From Neorhizobium populisoli (lineage in GTDB: Bacteria; Pseudomonadota; Alphaproteobacteria; Rhizobiales; Rhizobiaceae), in NCBI RefSeq assembly GCF_019430945.1, contig NZ_JAHYCB010000007.1:62001-126000 (forward strand): a DNA stretch of 64,000 nucleotides, given 5' to 3'. This document shows positions 8,203-16,733 of this stretch, piece by piece. The translations under genes were made by a program, and so were the position numbers. The notes under the pieces were generated by a model that was given only the letters and a program-made list of their open reading frames with translations, searched no databases and was not told the origin of the DNA. The first letter of the stretch is position 1. Every line of letters starts with the position of its first letter.

Positions 8203-10938
8203 ATGAGCTTGACCCGCAAAGGTGCCTTCGAACAGCATCCCGCGCTTGCCCGCCGTGTGGCGCTGAAACGCTCCTTCGCCCGGATCGTCCTGTTCTTCGA
8301 ACGAATTTTGCCGCTGCTATTGGCACCGCTCGGCATCGCGGCGCTCTTCCTGTCGGCCTCGTGGTTCGGCATTTTCCGCATCGTGCCGGATTGGGCCCGC
8401 TGGATTCTGGTCGGCGGTTTCGCTTTCGCCTTCGTTTATTCCATTCTGCCTTTCACCCGGCTTCGCTGGCCGGAGGCACAAGACGCAGACCGTCTGCTCG
8501 AAGAACGCAACAACCTGCCCCACCAGCCGGTCGCCGTGCAGGAAGACCAGCCGGCATTCGAGACACCATTTTCCCGCGCGCTGTGGAAAGAACACCAGAT
8601 CCGCATGGCGGAGCGCATCGCAGCACTCGATGCAGGCTTGCCGCAGCCCGATATCGCCAGGCACGACCGGTTTGCACTGCGCGCCATCCCCGCCCTCGTT
8701 TTCGTCGTGGCGCTTGGCTACTCCTTCTCGAATGGCGGCGGTTCGCCTGTAGATGCCTTCCGCCCTGCGCCGCCGGCGCCGAGCATCAATCCCGACCTGC
8801 GCATCGACGCCTGGCTGACGCCGCCGTCCTATACCGGCAAGGCCCCGGTCTTCCTGACCGGCCAGCAGGCGACAACCGTTGCCCACGATGTCTCCGTACC
8901 GCAGAACTCGGCCCTCACCGTGCGCGTCACTGGCGGCGAAGGCGGCGAGGCGGTGGTCTTCGCTCCGAAAGCCGGCGGCGAAACCGTCACGCTGATGACC
9001 GAAGAAGCCAAAAAGGCGGCTGAGGCCGCTGCCAAGCCACCGGAACAGAAGAATGGCACGCCTGCGGGCCAGCAAGCCGCTGCACCGCAACAGCCGCCAA
9101 AGCCTGCGGCGCCGCAACAGGCAAACCAGCCCCTCGCTCCCCGCAACTATGCCCTGAACATCGGTGAAAGCGGCAGCCTGACGGTCAACGGTCAGACCTG
9201 GGCTTTCGACGTCATCCCCGATCGCCCGCCGGAAATCGCCTTCGACGGCCAGCCGCGCCGTTCGGTCAATGGTGCGCTGGAGATCGGCTTTACGGCCAAG
9301 GACGATTACGGGATCCGCGAGGCGCATGCGCTGATCGAGCCGGTCGGCCCGGTCGATCCCGCCGCCAAGCCGCTTTATCCGCTGCCGGATTATCGCCTCG
9401 ATCTGCCGCGCCAGAACAACGGCAAGGAAGCCAAGGGTGTCACCAGCCGCAACCTCACCGAACACCCGCTCGCGGGAAAACGCGTCCGCATCACGCTTGT
9501 CGCCAAGGACGGTGCCGGCCAGACCGGCCGCAGCCCGAGCCACGAAGTCACGCTGCCGGCGCATGGGTTCACCGAACCGCTGGCCGCAGCCGTTGCCGAA
9601 GAACGGCAGGTTTTTGCGCTGGACACCCGCCAGATGCCGAAGGCAATCGCGCTCAACGAGGCGCTGGCCATCCGTCCCGACGAGACCATTCCGAACCTCA
9701 GCCACTTCCTGCTGATCCGCTCGGCACTCGAGCGCATGAAGCTTGCCCGCAACGAGGAGCAGCTGAAGGATACCGCCGCCTATCTCTGGGAAATCGCCCT
9801 CGGCATCGAGGACGGCGACCTGTCACAGGCCGAGAAGCGGCTACGCGACGCCCAGAAAAACCTCGCCGACGCACTCCAGAACAAGGCATCCGACCAGGAA
9901 ATCGCCCGGTTGATGAAGGAACTGCGCGAGGCGATGCAGGAGTTCATGAACGAACTGGCGCAGCGCATGCAGAACGCGCCGCAGTCGCAGAACAACATGC
10001 AGGCGCAGAACGTCATCCGCCAGCGCGACTTGCAGAACATGATGGACCAGATCGAAAACCTGGCCCGTTCCGGCAATCGCGATGCTGCCCAGCAAATGCT
10101 GAACGAGCTGCAGCGGATGATGAACAACCTGCAGGCCGGCCGCCCGCAGCGCGGTCAGCAGGGCCAGCAACAGCAGCAGAACAGCCAGATGCGCCAGCAG
10201 ATCGACAAGCTCGGCGAGATCATGCAGGAACAGCAGCGGCTGATGGACCAGACCTTCAAGCTGGACCAGGCGCTGCGCGACCGCATGCAGCGCGGCAATC
10301 CCCAGCAGGGCCAGCAGCAAGGTCAGCAACAGCAGGGGCAACAACAACAGGGCCAGCAGCAGCAAGGTCAGCAGGGCCAACAAGGTCAGCAGAACACCGA
10401 CCAGATGACCGCCGAACAGCTGCGCGAGGCGCTGAAGAACCTGCGCGCACAGCAGGAAGGCCTCGGCAAGAAGCTGCAGGAACTGCAGAAGGGCCTGAAG
10501 GAACTCGGCATGCAGCCCGGCGAAGGTTTCGGCCAGGCAGAACGCGAAATGGGCAATGCCGGCAAGTCGCTCGGCGAAGGCCAGGGCGAACAGGCCGTCG
10601 AAGGTCAGGGCAAGGCGCTGAACGCGCTGCGCCAGGGCGCCCAGAACATGATGCAGCAGATGATGCAGGCCATGCAGGGTCAGCAAGGCCAACAGGGTCA
10701 GGGCCGCGACGGCCAGGGAGAGAGCATGGCCAACCAGGGTGGCCAGAACGGCCGCGACCCGCTCGGCCGTCCGCGCTCGACCTCAGGCCCGGATTTCGGC
10801 GATCAGGTGAAAGTGCCTGATGAAATCGATGTGCAGCGGGCACGAGAAATTCTCGATGCGATCCGCAACCGGCTGGGCAATGCGCTGTCGGGCGATATCG
10901 AGCGGCAATATCTGGAGCGGTTGCTGGATATTCGGTGA
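8203..10938 (+). CDS. TIGR02302-family membrane protein with Gln-rich coiled-coil C-terminus
   Basis: The 911-residue protein matches the alphaproteobacterial TIGR02302 (DUF4175-like) family, of unknown function. Two hydrophobic hairpin segments lie near residues 30-85 and another near 165-182. A periplasmic Pro/Ala/Gln linker (about 275-310) is followed by beta-rich domains. The last third is long, helical and very rich in Gln, with runs such as QQGQQQQGQQQQGQQ near residue 700 and MQQMMQAMQGQQGQQGQG near 820. GGAGACGGACCGC precedes the ATG. It follows lysA, as I recall from other rhizobia. A role in envelope structure is plausible but not shown by the sequence. Confidence 0.85.
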   Translation: MSLTRKGAFEQHPALARRVALKRSFARIVLFFERILPLLLAPLGIAALFLSASWFGIFRIVPDWARWILVGGFAFAFVYSILPFTRLRWPEAQDADRLLEERNNLPHQPVAVQEDQPAFETPFSRALWKEHQIRMAERIAALDAGLPQPDIARHDRFALRAIPALVFVVALGYSFSNGGGSPVDAFRPAPPAPSINPDLRIDAWLTPPSYTGKAPVFLTGQQATTVAHDVSVPQNSALTVRVTGGEGGEAVVFAPKAGGETVTLMTEEAKKAAEAAAKPPEQKNGTPAGQQAAAPQQPPKPAAPQQANQPLAPRNYALNIGESGSLTVNGQTWAFDVIPDRPPEIAFDGQPRRSVNGALEIGFTAKDDYGIREAHALIEPVGPVDPAAKPLYPLPDYRLDLPRQNNGKEAKGVTSRNLTEHPLAGKRVRITLVAKDGAGQTGRSPSHEVTLPAHGFTEPLAAAVAEERQVFALDTRQMPKAIALNEALAIRPDETIPNLSHFLLIRSALERMKLARNEEQLKDTAAYLWEIALGIEDGDLSQAEKRLRDAQKNLADALQNKASDQEIARLMKELREAMQEFMNELAQRMQNAPQSQNNMQAQNVIRQRDLQNMMDQIENLARSGNRDAAQQMLNELQRMMNNLQAGRPQRGQQGQQQQQNSQMRQQIDKLGEIMQEQQRLMDQTFKLDQALRDRMQRGNPQQGQQQGQQQQGQQQQGQQQQGQQGQQGQQNTDQMTAEQLREALKNLRAQQEGLGKKLQELQKGLKELGMQPGEGFGQAEREMGNAGKSLGEGQGEQAVEGQGKALNALRQGAQNMMQQMMQAMQGQQGQQGQGRDGQGESMANQGGQNGRDPLGRPRSTSGPDFGDQVKVPDEIDVQRAREILDAIRNRLGNALSGDIERQYLERLLDIR

Positions 10939-11004
10939 GGTGTGAGACACCGAGTCTCTTGGCGCGAACTTGAATTTGGCAGCTACTGGCGACGCGGGAA
11001 GCTT

Positions 11005-11143
11005 GCCCCTCATCCGCCTGCCGGCACCTTCTCCCCGTTCTGACGAGGAGAAGGAAGTGAGCCGCACCGCCGTCCCCAATCTCAACGGCGAGCTGGGCAC
11101 ATCCCCTCTCTCCGCGTGCGGGGAGAGAGTTAGGGTGAGGGGC
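11005..11143. repeat. RIME-like intergenic mosaic element, copy A
   Basis: A 139-base element has terminal inverted repeats GCCCCTCA...TGAGGGGC. The left part holds GGCACCTTCTCCCCGTTCTG and an AGGAGAAGG complement; the right part holds CCCTCTCTCCGCGTGCGGGG. The same modules occur in reverse order at 16580-16721 and related ones at 26852-26985. This matches the known rhizobial intergenic mosaic elements. It fills most of the 227-base gap between the TIGR02302 gene and the convergent cpdR-like gene and may act as a transcription end. Confidence 0.8.
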
Positions 11144-11165
11144 ATCTTCCTACAGAATTAATCCC

Positions 11166-11543
11166 TTAAGCCGCCCGCGATCCCTCTTCCGCCAGCGCCC
11201 TTGCAACGGCCCGGCGAATATCCGGCAATGCAAACGGCTTCTGCACCACGTCGACGATCTTGATGGCGAGATCGTCCGCCCGTTCTCGCTGCTCGGCATA
11301 ACCGGTCATCAGCAGGATTTTCATCTCCGGAAATCTGACGGAAGCCTGGTGGGCGAGTTCGATGCCGTCCATGACCGGCATGCGGATATCGGACAGCAGC
11401 AGGTCGAACGAGCCTTCGCTCAGCTTTTCGAGGCCTTCGGCGCCGTCGCCGGCCTCATGCGTTTCATGTCCGTCCAGGCGCAGTGCGCGGGCGACGAACA
11501 TGCGGAGCGAATCTTCATCCTCGGTAATCAGGATTTTTGCCAC
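11166..11543 (-). CDS. cpdR: CpdR-like single-domain response regulator
   Basis: A stand-alone receiver domain of 125 residues with the acidic pocket EDED near residue 8, phospho-acceptor D52 in LLLSDIRMPVMDG, T80 and K102 in the VQKPF motif. No output domain is present. The sequence resembles the CpdR family, which in Caulobacter and Sinorhizobium is phosphorylated through the CckA-ChpT pathway and controls ClpXP-dependent turnover of cell-cycle proteins. The family also contains paralogues, so the exact orthology is not proved. It sits downstream of hpt on the same strand with a 145-base gap. Confidence 0.8.
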   Translation of the reverse strand: MAKILITEDEDSLRMFVARALRLDGHETHEAGDGAEGLEKLSEGSFDLLLSDIRMPVMDGIELAHQASVRFPEMKILLMTGYAEQRERADDLAIKIVDVVQKPFALPDIRRAVARALAEEGSRAA

Positions 11544-11688
11544 GGCGATTGTTGCTCCCTGTCATGCTTTGTATTGGGAGCAAATCACCAGACTTTCCTT
11601 GTCGAGGAGTAAACACCGGGCCGGAGCGACCCGGCATGGTTAACGCCCCGTGTCCGGATCAGGCCATACCCGATCCGGAGCGATCCAC

Positions 11689-12231
11689 TCAGGCATCGCC
11701 GGTAACGACACCGACAAAGGGCAGTTCGCGGAAGGCGTAGGCGACATCCATGCCGTAACCCACGACGAAATAGTCGGGGCATTCGAAGCCGACATAATCC
11801 GCCTCGAGCTCTTCCTTGCGCTTCACCTTCTTGTCGAGAAGCACGGCGAGCGAGACATGACGCGCGCCACGCTCATAGAGCATTTCCTTGGCGAATTTCA
11901 GCGTCCGGCCCGATTCGAGAATATCGTCGATCAGCAGAACGTCTCGGTCCTTCACGTCGCTGTCGATATCCTTGACGATGCGCACACCCTGCGAAACCGT
12001 GCCGGTGCCGTAGCTGGACAGCGTGATGAACTCGACCTCAGGCGCCAGGCCGACATCGTGCAGCGCGCGCAGAAGGTCGGCGGCGAAGATGAAGGATCCC
12101 TTGAGGATCGCGATGACGAGCAGGTCGTTGGTCGGGCCGGTGGCGATCTGCGCCGCGATTTCGCGGTTGCGCTCGGCAATCTGATCTGGGGTGTAAAGCG
12201 GCTCAATGATCTTGCCGCGCACGACGGGCAT
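11689..12231 (-). CDS. hpt: Hypoxanthine phosphoribosyltransferase
   Basis: The 180-residue purine-salvage enzyme makes IMP or GMP from hypoxanthine or guanine and PRPP. The PRPP-binding loop DVLLIDDILESGRTLKFAKE, the LLVIAILKGSFIFAADLLR segment and the base-binding region KKVKRKEELEADYVGFECPDYFVVGYGMDV are all present. The ATG at 12231 has AGGAGA at correct spacing; an open frame 39 bases longer is unlikely. It is transcribed toward the cpdR-like gene. Confidence 0.94.
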   Translation of the reverse strand: MPVVRGKIIEPLYTPDQIAERNREIAAQIATGPTNDLLVIAILKGSFIFAADLLRALHDVGLAPEVEFITLSSYGTGTVSQGVRIVKDIDSDVKDRDVLLIDDILESGRTLKFAKEMLYERGARHVSLAVLLDKKVKRKEELEADYVGFECPDYFVVGYGMDVAYAFRELPFVGVVTGDA

Positions 12232-12293
12232 GAGGTTCTCCTGCGTGTCCGTAAAAAGTCCCGATAGCACAGACCGCAGGAGAAGAGAAAGGT

Positions 12294-12941
12294 TCAGGCG
12301 CCCCGTTCGGCCAGCGAGAGCCTCAAATCCGGCAGTTTTCCACCGGGATGCGGCACACGGGCCGAGAAACCGCGGCTGTGACCACCGGCGATCGCGAAGG
12401 ACGGCGGCGAGATCAGGGTCGAGGCGACGACATCCTTTCCCGACATCAGGTCGGCGCGGATCGACGGCATGGCAAGGCTTGCCCCGGTGCGGTTTTCGAC
12501 GATGCCGTTGATCAGCAGGATTTTCATGCCATTGGCATCCTGCTGCGTCATCGTCACATGGGTGATGTCGAGCACAGGGCCGGCAGAAACCGTATCGGTA
12601 CCGCTGAACAGGAAGGAAAACCCGCCAGCAAGGCTGAAGACCGCAACGAAGAGAACAGCAACGACTGCCGAGAAGAAATCGGCGGAAAGACGCGAGAGCG
12701 CGCCTTCTGCGGCAGCGACCGCACGTTCCGTAAACGTCCCGCCAGCCGTGTTTTCCCGGCGGTTATCATTGTGGGAACGCGGGCGGGCCGTCCGCCGCGC
12801 CGAGGCATTCATGGTCACGAATTGGGCATCCACCACTTCGCCGCCGCGGCGAAAAGCGCGCGCGACCCGGCCGGATGGATCCGGCGGAAGGATGTCCATG
12901 CGGATGACCGTCTTGCCTTGCTGGCTGCGGAAGCTGCTCAT
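12294..12941 (-). CDS. Single-pass membrane protein, DUF3426-like
   Basis: The product is about 215 residues from the ATG at 12941, which has GAGG upstream; an ATG at 12989 would add 16 residues. A basic, disordered N-terminal region (to about residue 85) precedes one membrane segment (VVAVLFVAVFSLAGGFSFLF). A C-terminal extracytoplasmic domain resembles DUF3426/FxLYD, with LLINGIVENRTGASLAMPSIRADLM and an end like GFSARVPHPGGKLPDLRLSL. Related proteins next to ftsE often begin with an MJ0042-type zinc ribbon; no Cys pair is visible here. It is divergent from ftsE. Confidence 0.75.
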   Translation of the reverse strand: MSSFRSQQGKTVIRMDILPPDPSGRVARAFRRGGEVVDAQFVTMNASARRTARPRSHNDNRRENTAGGTFTERAVAAAEGALSRLSADFFSAVVAVLFVAVFSLAGGFSFLFSGTDTVSAGPVLDITHVTMTQQDANGMKILLINGIVENRTGASLAMPSIRADLMSGKDVVASTLISPPSFAIAGGHSRGFSARVPHPGGKLPDLRLSLAERGA

Positions 12942-13147
12942 GGGGCCCTCTTCGGCCCGTTTTCCCCTTGTCTTCGGAGATCCGGGCATTGAAACGAATC
13001 CCCTCCAGTCGTAAATTCAAATGGTTAATGCTTCGCAAACGCGGCCTGAAATCAGCCCTTTTCCGCGCGCTATTTACGGTTCGTTTACTCGGGTCGTTAA
13101 GAGATAACGGGCACCACGAGTCTGAAAGTCAGGGACTGGGTCATCCG

Positions 13148-13807
13148 TTGATTCACTTCGAAAATGTCGGTCTGCGTTATGGGATGGGCCCGGAGATTCT
13201 CCGGGACATGACCTTCGATATCCCCAAACGCTCTTTCCAGTTCCTGACGGGCCCGTCGGGTGCGGGCAAGACGACGCTGCTGCGCCTGCTGTTCATGTCG
13301 CTGCATCCGACCCGCGGCATCATCCACATGTTCGGCCGCGACCTGTCGCAGATCCCGCGCAGCGAACTACCGATGCTGCGCCGCCGCGTCGGCATCGTTT
13401 TCCAGGATTTTCGCCTGCTCGACCATCTGACGACCTATGAGAACGTCGCCCTGCCGTTGCGCGTACGCGGCAAGGAAGAAAGCAGCTATCGCAACGATGT
13501 GCTCGAACTGCTGAAATGGGTCGGGCTCGGCGAACGTATCAACGTGCTTCCGGCCGTACTTTCCGGCGGCGAGAAGCAGCGCGCCGCAATCGCCCGCGCG
13601 CTGATGGATCGCCCGGAGATCCTGCTTGCCGACGAGCCGACCGGCAATGTCGATCCGCCGATGGCCCGGCGCCTTCTCAATCTGTTCATGGAGCTCAACC
13701 GGCTCGGCACGGCGGTGGTGATCGCCACCCACGATCTGGCCCTGATGGACCAGGTGGATGCGCGCCGGATGATCCTCACCGAAGGGCGGCTCGATATCTA
13801 TGAATGA
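13148..13807 (+). CDS. ftsE: Cell division ATP-binding protein FtsE
   Basis: The 219-residue ABC ATPase begins at TTG 13148 (MIHFENVGLRYGMGPEIL). The open frame continues upstream, but that part has no family similarity. Walker A GPSGAGKTT starts at residue 35, the Q-loop is in VFQDFRLLDHLTTYENVALP, the signature is LSGGEKQRAAIARAL, Walker B is ILLADEPTGNVD, and the switch His is in ATHD. FtsE drives FtsX, which activates periplasmic peptidoglycan hydrolases at the septum. It overlaps ftsX by 8 bases, indicating translational coupling. No strong ribosome site is seen at the TTG. Confidence 0.93.
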   Translation: MIHFENVGLRYGMGPEILRDMTFDIPKRSFQFLTGPSGAGKTTLLRLLFMSLHPTRGIIHMFGRDLSQIPRSELPMLRRRVGIVFQDFRLLDHLTTYENVALPLRVRGKEESSYRNDVLELLKWVGLGERINVLPAVLSGGEKQRAAIARALMDRPEILLADEPTGNVDPPMARRLLNLFMELNRLGTAVVIATHDLALMDQVDARRMILTEGRLDIYE

Positions 13808-14858
13808 GCTGAGCCGTCCGAAAGCCGCCAGGGCCGCCAAACCTAAAACCCCACAAAAGGGGCCGCCCCAGGCTGAACCGGCGCAGAAGCAGCCGCGCCG
13901 GGCGGAAATGCGGGTGCGGCCGACGGCACCGATCCTGCCGCCTTCGAATATCCAGGGCAATGCGCTGATGGTGGTGATCGCCATCATGGCTTTCCTCGCC
14001 TGCCTCACCTTCGGCGCCGTCACCATGGTGCGCGCCACGGCTTCTAGCTGGCAGAGTCAGATTTCCCGCGAGATTACCATCCAGATCAAGCCGGAAGACG
14101 GGCTGGACATGGATGCGGCGCTGAAAAAGGCCCGCGATCTGGCGCTGACCTTCGTCGGCACCCGCGAAGGCACGATCATGGACGAGACCGCCACGGCCCG
14201 ACTGCTGGAACCCTGGCTCGGCACGGGCCTGAACCTTGCCGACCTGCCGGTGCCACGCCTCGTCATCATCACCATCGACGAACAGAACCCGCCGGATTTC
14301 AACGGCATGCGGGCGCAGCTGAAAACCGCGATCCCGCAGGCCTTCCTGGACGATCACCGCACCTGGGTCGACCGCCTGGTCTCCATGGCGCACACGACGG
14401 TGCTGATCGGCACCGGCGTTCTGGTGCTGGTGTTCACGGCGATGATCCTGACCGTCATCTTCGCGACGCGCGGCGCGCTGTCGGGCAACCGGCATATCGT
14501 CGAGGTGCTGCATTTCGTCGGTGCCGAAAGCTCTTTCGTGGCAAGCGAATTCCAGAAACATTTTCTGAAAATCAGCATGAAGGGCTCGGCCGCAGGCGGC
14601 GCGCTGGCAGCCTTGCTCTTCGCCGCCGCCAATATCTGGCAGTCCAATTCGCTGGCGACGCCGGAAAGCGATCAGGCGACCGCGCTGTTCGGTACTTTCA
14701 CCATCGGCGTCACCGGTTATCTCGGCATTTTCGCCACGATGATCGTCATCGCGCTCTTAACGACACTGACCGCCCGTTTCACCGTAATGCGTACGATCGA
14801 CGAGATCGACCTGATCCGGTCCGATCCGGCGCGTTCCGACGGATTGCCGGCTTCTTGA
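13800..14858 (+). CDS. ftsX: Cell division protein FtsX
   Basis: The 352-residue membrane subunit partners FtsE. A basic cytoplasmic N-terminus rich in Pro and Lys (to about residue 50) leads to the first membrane segment (NALMVVIAIMAFLACLTFGAV). The periplasmic loop with ITIQIKPEDGLDMDAALKKA follows, then three more membrane segments, including TTVLIGTGVLVLVFTAMILTVIF and LGIFATMIVIALLTTL. The HIVEVLHFVGAESSFVASEF segment, conserved in the family, lies between them. The 8-base overlap with ftsE supports coupled translation. Confidence 0.94.
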   Translation: MNELSRPKAARAAKPKTPQKGPPQAEPAQKQPRRAEMRVRPTAPILPPSNIQGNALMVVIAIMAFLACLTFGAVTMVRATASSWQSQISREITIQIKPEDGLDMDAALKKARDLALTFVGTREGTIMDETATARLLEPWLGTGLNLADLPVPRLVIITIDEQNPPDFNGMRAQLKTAIPQAFLDDHRTWVDRLVSMAHTTVLIGTGVLVLVFTAMILTVIFATRGALSGNRHIVEVLHFVGAESSFVASEFQKHFLKISMKGSAAGGALAALLFAAANIWQSNSLATPESDQATALFGTFTIGVTGYLGIFATMIVIALLTTLTARFTVMRTIDEIDLIRSDPARSDGLPAS

Positions 14859-14922
14859 ACCTGACATCTTCGCCCTCTATTTTGGCCCTGTTCTCGCCAC
14901 GAATCTCCGGCTAAGGACAGAC

Positions 14923-15654
14923 ATGACACCGGCCAACACGACACCTGAAGACGGATCGGATCGCGATGCGCAATCGGCATCAGGCGGTTTGTTCTCGCGC
15001 AGGGGTCGGCTCAGATGGGCAGCGCGACGCCTGTTCATCGCCGGTATGCTGGTGCTGGCGGTGCTTTTCGGCGGTTTTTTATGGTTCGCCAATGCCGTGA
15101 GTTCGCTGAAAGCCCCGGACGGCGTCAAGGCCGACGCGATCGTGGTGCTGACCGGCGGATACCTGCGCATCGAGCAGGCGCTCGGCCTGTTGCGCGACGG
15201 CGCTGGAAAACGGCTGCTGATTTCCGGCGCGCATCCATCCACCACCCCGACCCAGATCCGCAAGGTGACGGCCGCTTCGCCCGACCTTTTCAAATGCTGC
15301 GTCGATATCGGTTACGATGCGATCGACACGATCGGCAATGCCAACGAGATCAGCCGCTGGATCAGGGATCACGGCTACAGATCCGTGCTTGTGGTCACCA
15401 ACAACTACCATATGCCGCGCAGTCTGCACGAATTGCGCCGCGCTGATCCACAAACGGAATTCATCCCCTATCCAGTGATCAACTCCGATCTCACCCGCAA
15501 AGCCTGGTTTGCCGATCCGGACGTGTTGCGCACCATGCTGTCCGAATATGGCAAGGTCGTGCTGGCGACGATGCGCGACTGGTTCGGCATCTATCGCGGC
15601 AGCGGGTTGCGGACCGAGGAAGCGCCCCAAGCCGCCGCAAAATCCGCCCCTTGA
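14923..15654 (+). CDS. YdcF-like (DUF218) envelope protein
   Basis: The 243-residue protein has one N-terminal membrane segment (LFIAGMLVLAVLFGGFLWFA) and a DUF218/SanA/YdcF domain: DAIVVLTGGYLRIEQALGLL, RLLISGAHPSTTP, a NANEISRWIRDHGYRSVLVV core and NNYHMPRSLHELRR. The family is tied to envelope integrity; YdcF of E. coli binds S-adenosylmethionine, but no activity can be read here. It lies 64 bases after ftsX and is followed by plsC-like, an order I recall from other rhizobia. Confidence 0.85.
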   Translation: MTPANTTPEDGSDRDAQSASGGLFSRRGRLRWAARRLFIAGMLVLAVLFGGFLWFANAVSSLKAPDGVKADAIVVLTGGYLRIEQALGLLRDGAGKRLLISGAHPSTTPTQIRKVTAASPDLFKCCVDIGYDAIDTIGNANEISRWIRDHGYRSVLVVTNNYHMPRSLHELRRADPQTEFIPYPVINSDLTRKAWFADPDVLRTMLSEYGKVVLATMRDWFGIYRGSGLRTEEAPQAAAKSAP

Positions 15655-15758
15655 TTGCGGCAGGCCTGTCGATTCTTTTCCCGCACCTGCATGCTGCAAA
15701 GCTTTTTTCCGGCGGCAATCTCGTGTAGTCAGGGCGCATCCAAAGGGAATTCCGCCTC

Positions 15759-16550
15759 ATGCTGCTTCTGCGTTCGGTCCTGTTCAACATCGCCTTCTAC
15801 ACGAACCTGATCGTCCGGATGATCGTGCTGAGCCCGATCTATTTCCTGCTGCCGCGCAAGAAGGCTTTCGGCATCCCGAAAGCCTGGGCCGCCTCCAACA
15901 ACTGGCTGATGGCCAAGATCGTCGGCGCCACCTTCGAGATCGAGGGCATGGAAAACATTCCCGAAGGCGGCTGCATCTTCGCACCGAAACACCAGTCGGC
16001 CTGGGATACGTTTGCCCTGCTGCCTTACCAGCGCGACCCGGTCTATATCCTCAAGCGCGAACTGATGTGGATTCCGCTATTCGGCTGGTATGTCGCCAAG
16101 CAGCGGATGATCCCGGTCAATCGCGGCGCCCGCGGCAAGGTCATGGTCGATGTGATGAAGCGCACCAAGCAGGAGATGGATAACGGCCGCCAGCTGATCA
16201 TCTACCCGGAAGGCACCCGCCGCCCGCCGGGTGCCGAACCCGCTTATCGCTACGGCATCGCCCGCATCTATCGCGACATCCAGGTGCCGGTCGTTCCGAT
16301 CGTCGCCCATTGGGGCCTTTTCTGGGGCCGCCGCAAGCTGATCAAGCATCCCGGCAAGTTCAAGGTCCGCATCCTGCCGGCCATCCAGCCGGGCATGGAT
16401 CCGGATGCGTTCTACGCGCATCTGATCGAGACGCTGGAGACGGAAAGCGACAGGCTGCTGGTGGAAACGGTCGCGGCCAACCCCCATCTGCCGCTGCCGC
16501 CGACAGCGGCGAAACGGCTGGCGGAGTTGAAGGGGCAGAGCACAATCTGA
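15759..16550 (+). CDS. plsC: 1-acyl-sn-glycerol-3-phosphate acyltransferase (PlsC family)
   Basis: The 263-residue membrane acyltransferase carries the catalytic HX4D motif in KHQSAWDTFALLP and the acceptor-binding motif IIYPEGTRRPPGAEPAYRYG. Near the N-terminus is a hydrophobic anchor (FYTNLIVRMIVLSPIYFLLP). It would acylate lysophosphatidate to phosphatidate in phospholipid synthesis, or a related lysophospholipid. AAGGGAATTCCGCCTC precedes the ATG. It ends the ftsE-ftsX-ydcF-plsC run; a RIME-like repeat follows. Confidence 0.92.
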   Translation: MLLLRSVLFNIAFYTNLIVRMIVLSPIYFLLPRKKAFGIPKAWAASNNWLMAKIVGATFEIEGMENIPEGGCIFAPKHQSAWDTFALLPYQRDPVYILKRELMWIPLFGWYVAKQRMIPVNRGARGKVMVDVMKRTKQEMDNGRQLIIYPEGTRRPPGAEPAYRYGIARIYRDIQVPVVPIVAHWGLFWGRRKLIKHPGKFKVRILPAIQPGMDPDAFYAHLIETLETESDRLLVETVAANPHLPLPPTAAKRLAELKGQSTI

Positions 16551-16579
16551 ATTTTTGGTACCACCTGAATTCGTGGCAT

Positions 16580-16721
16580 GCCCCTCACCCTAACCCTCTC
16601 CCCGTTCTGACGGGGAGAGGGGACGTGCCTCAAGCAACGTTAGAGATTGAACGCAACGGCGCGGCGTATGTCCTTCTCCCCGCAGGCGGGGAGAAGGTGC
16701 CCGGCAGGGCGGATGAGGGGC
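16580..16721. repeat. RIME-like intergenic mosaic element, copy B
   Basis: A 142-base element built of the same modules as copy A at 11005-11143 but in the opposite orientation. It begins GCCCCTCACCCTAACCCTCT, has CCGTTCTGACGGGGAGAGG, then GTCCTTCTCCCCGCAGGCGG and ends GGATGAGGGGC. Terminal repeats and both CTCCCC-containing palindromes can pair. It separates plsC-like from the convergent chaC-like gene and reaches nearly to the chaC-like stop. Confidence 0.8.
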
Positions 16722-16733
16722 AGACGCCACCCC

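Noticed and set aside
10130..10410. A tandem DNA repeat or CRISPR-like array in the Gln-rich region.
   Set aside because: The repeated QQG residues use mixed codons, unit lengths vary, and the frame stays open through the gene, so it is a low-complexity protein segment.
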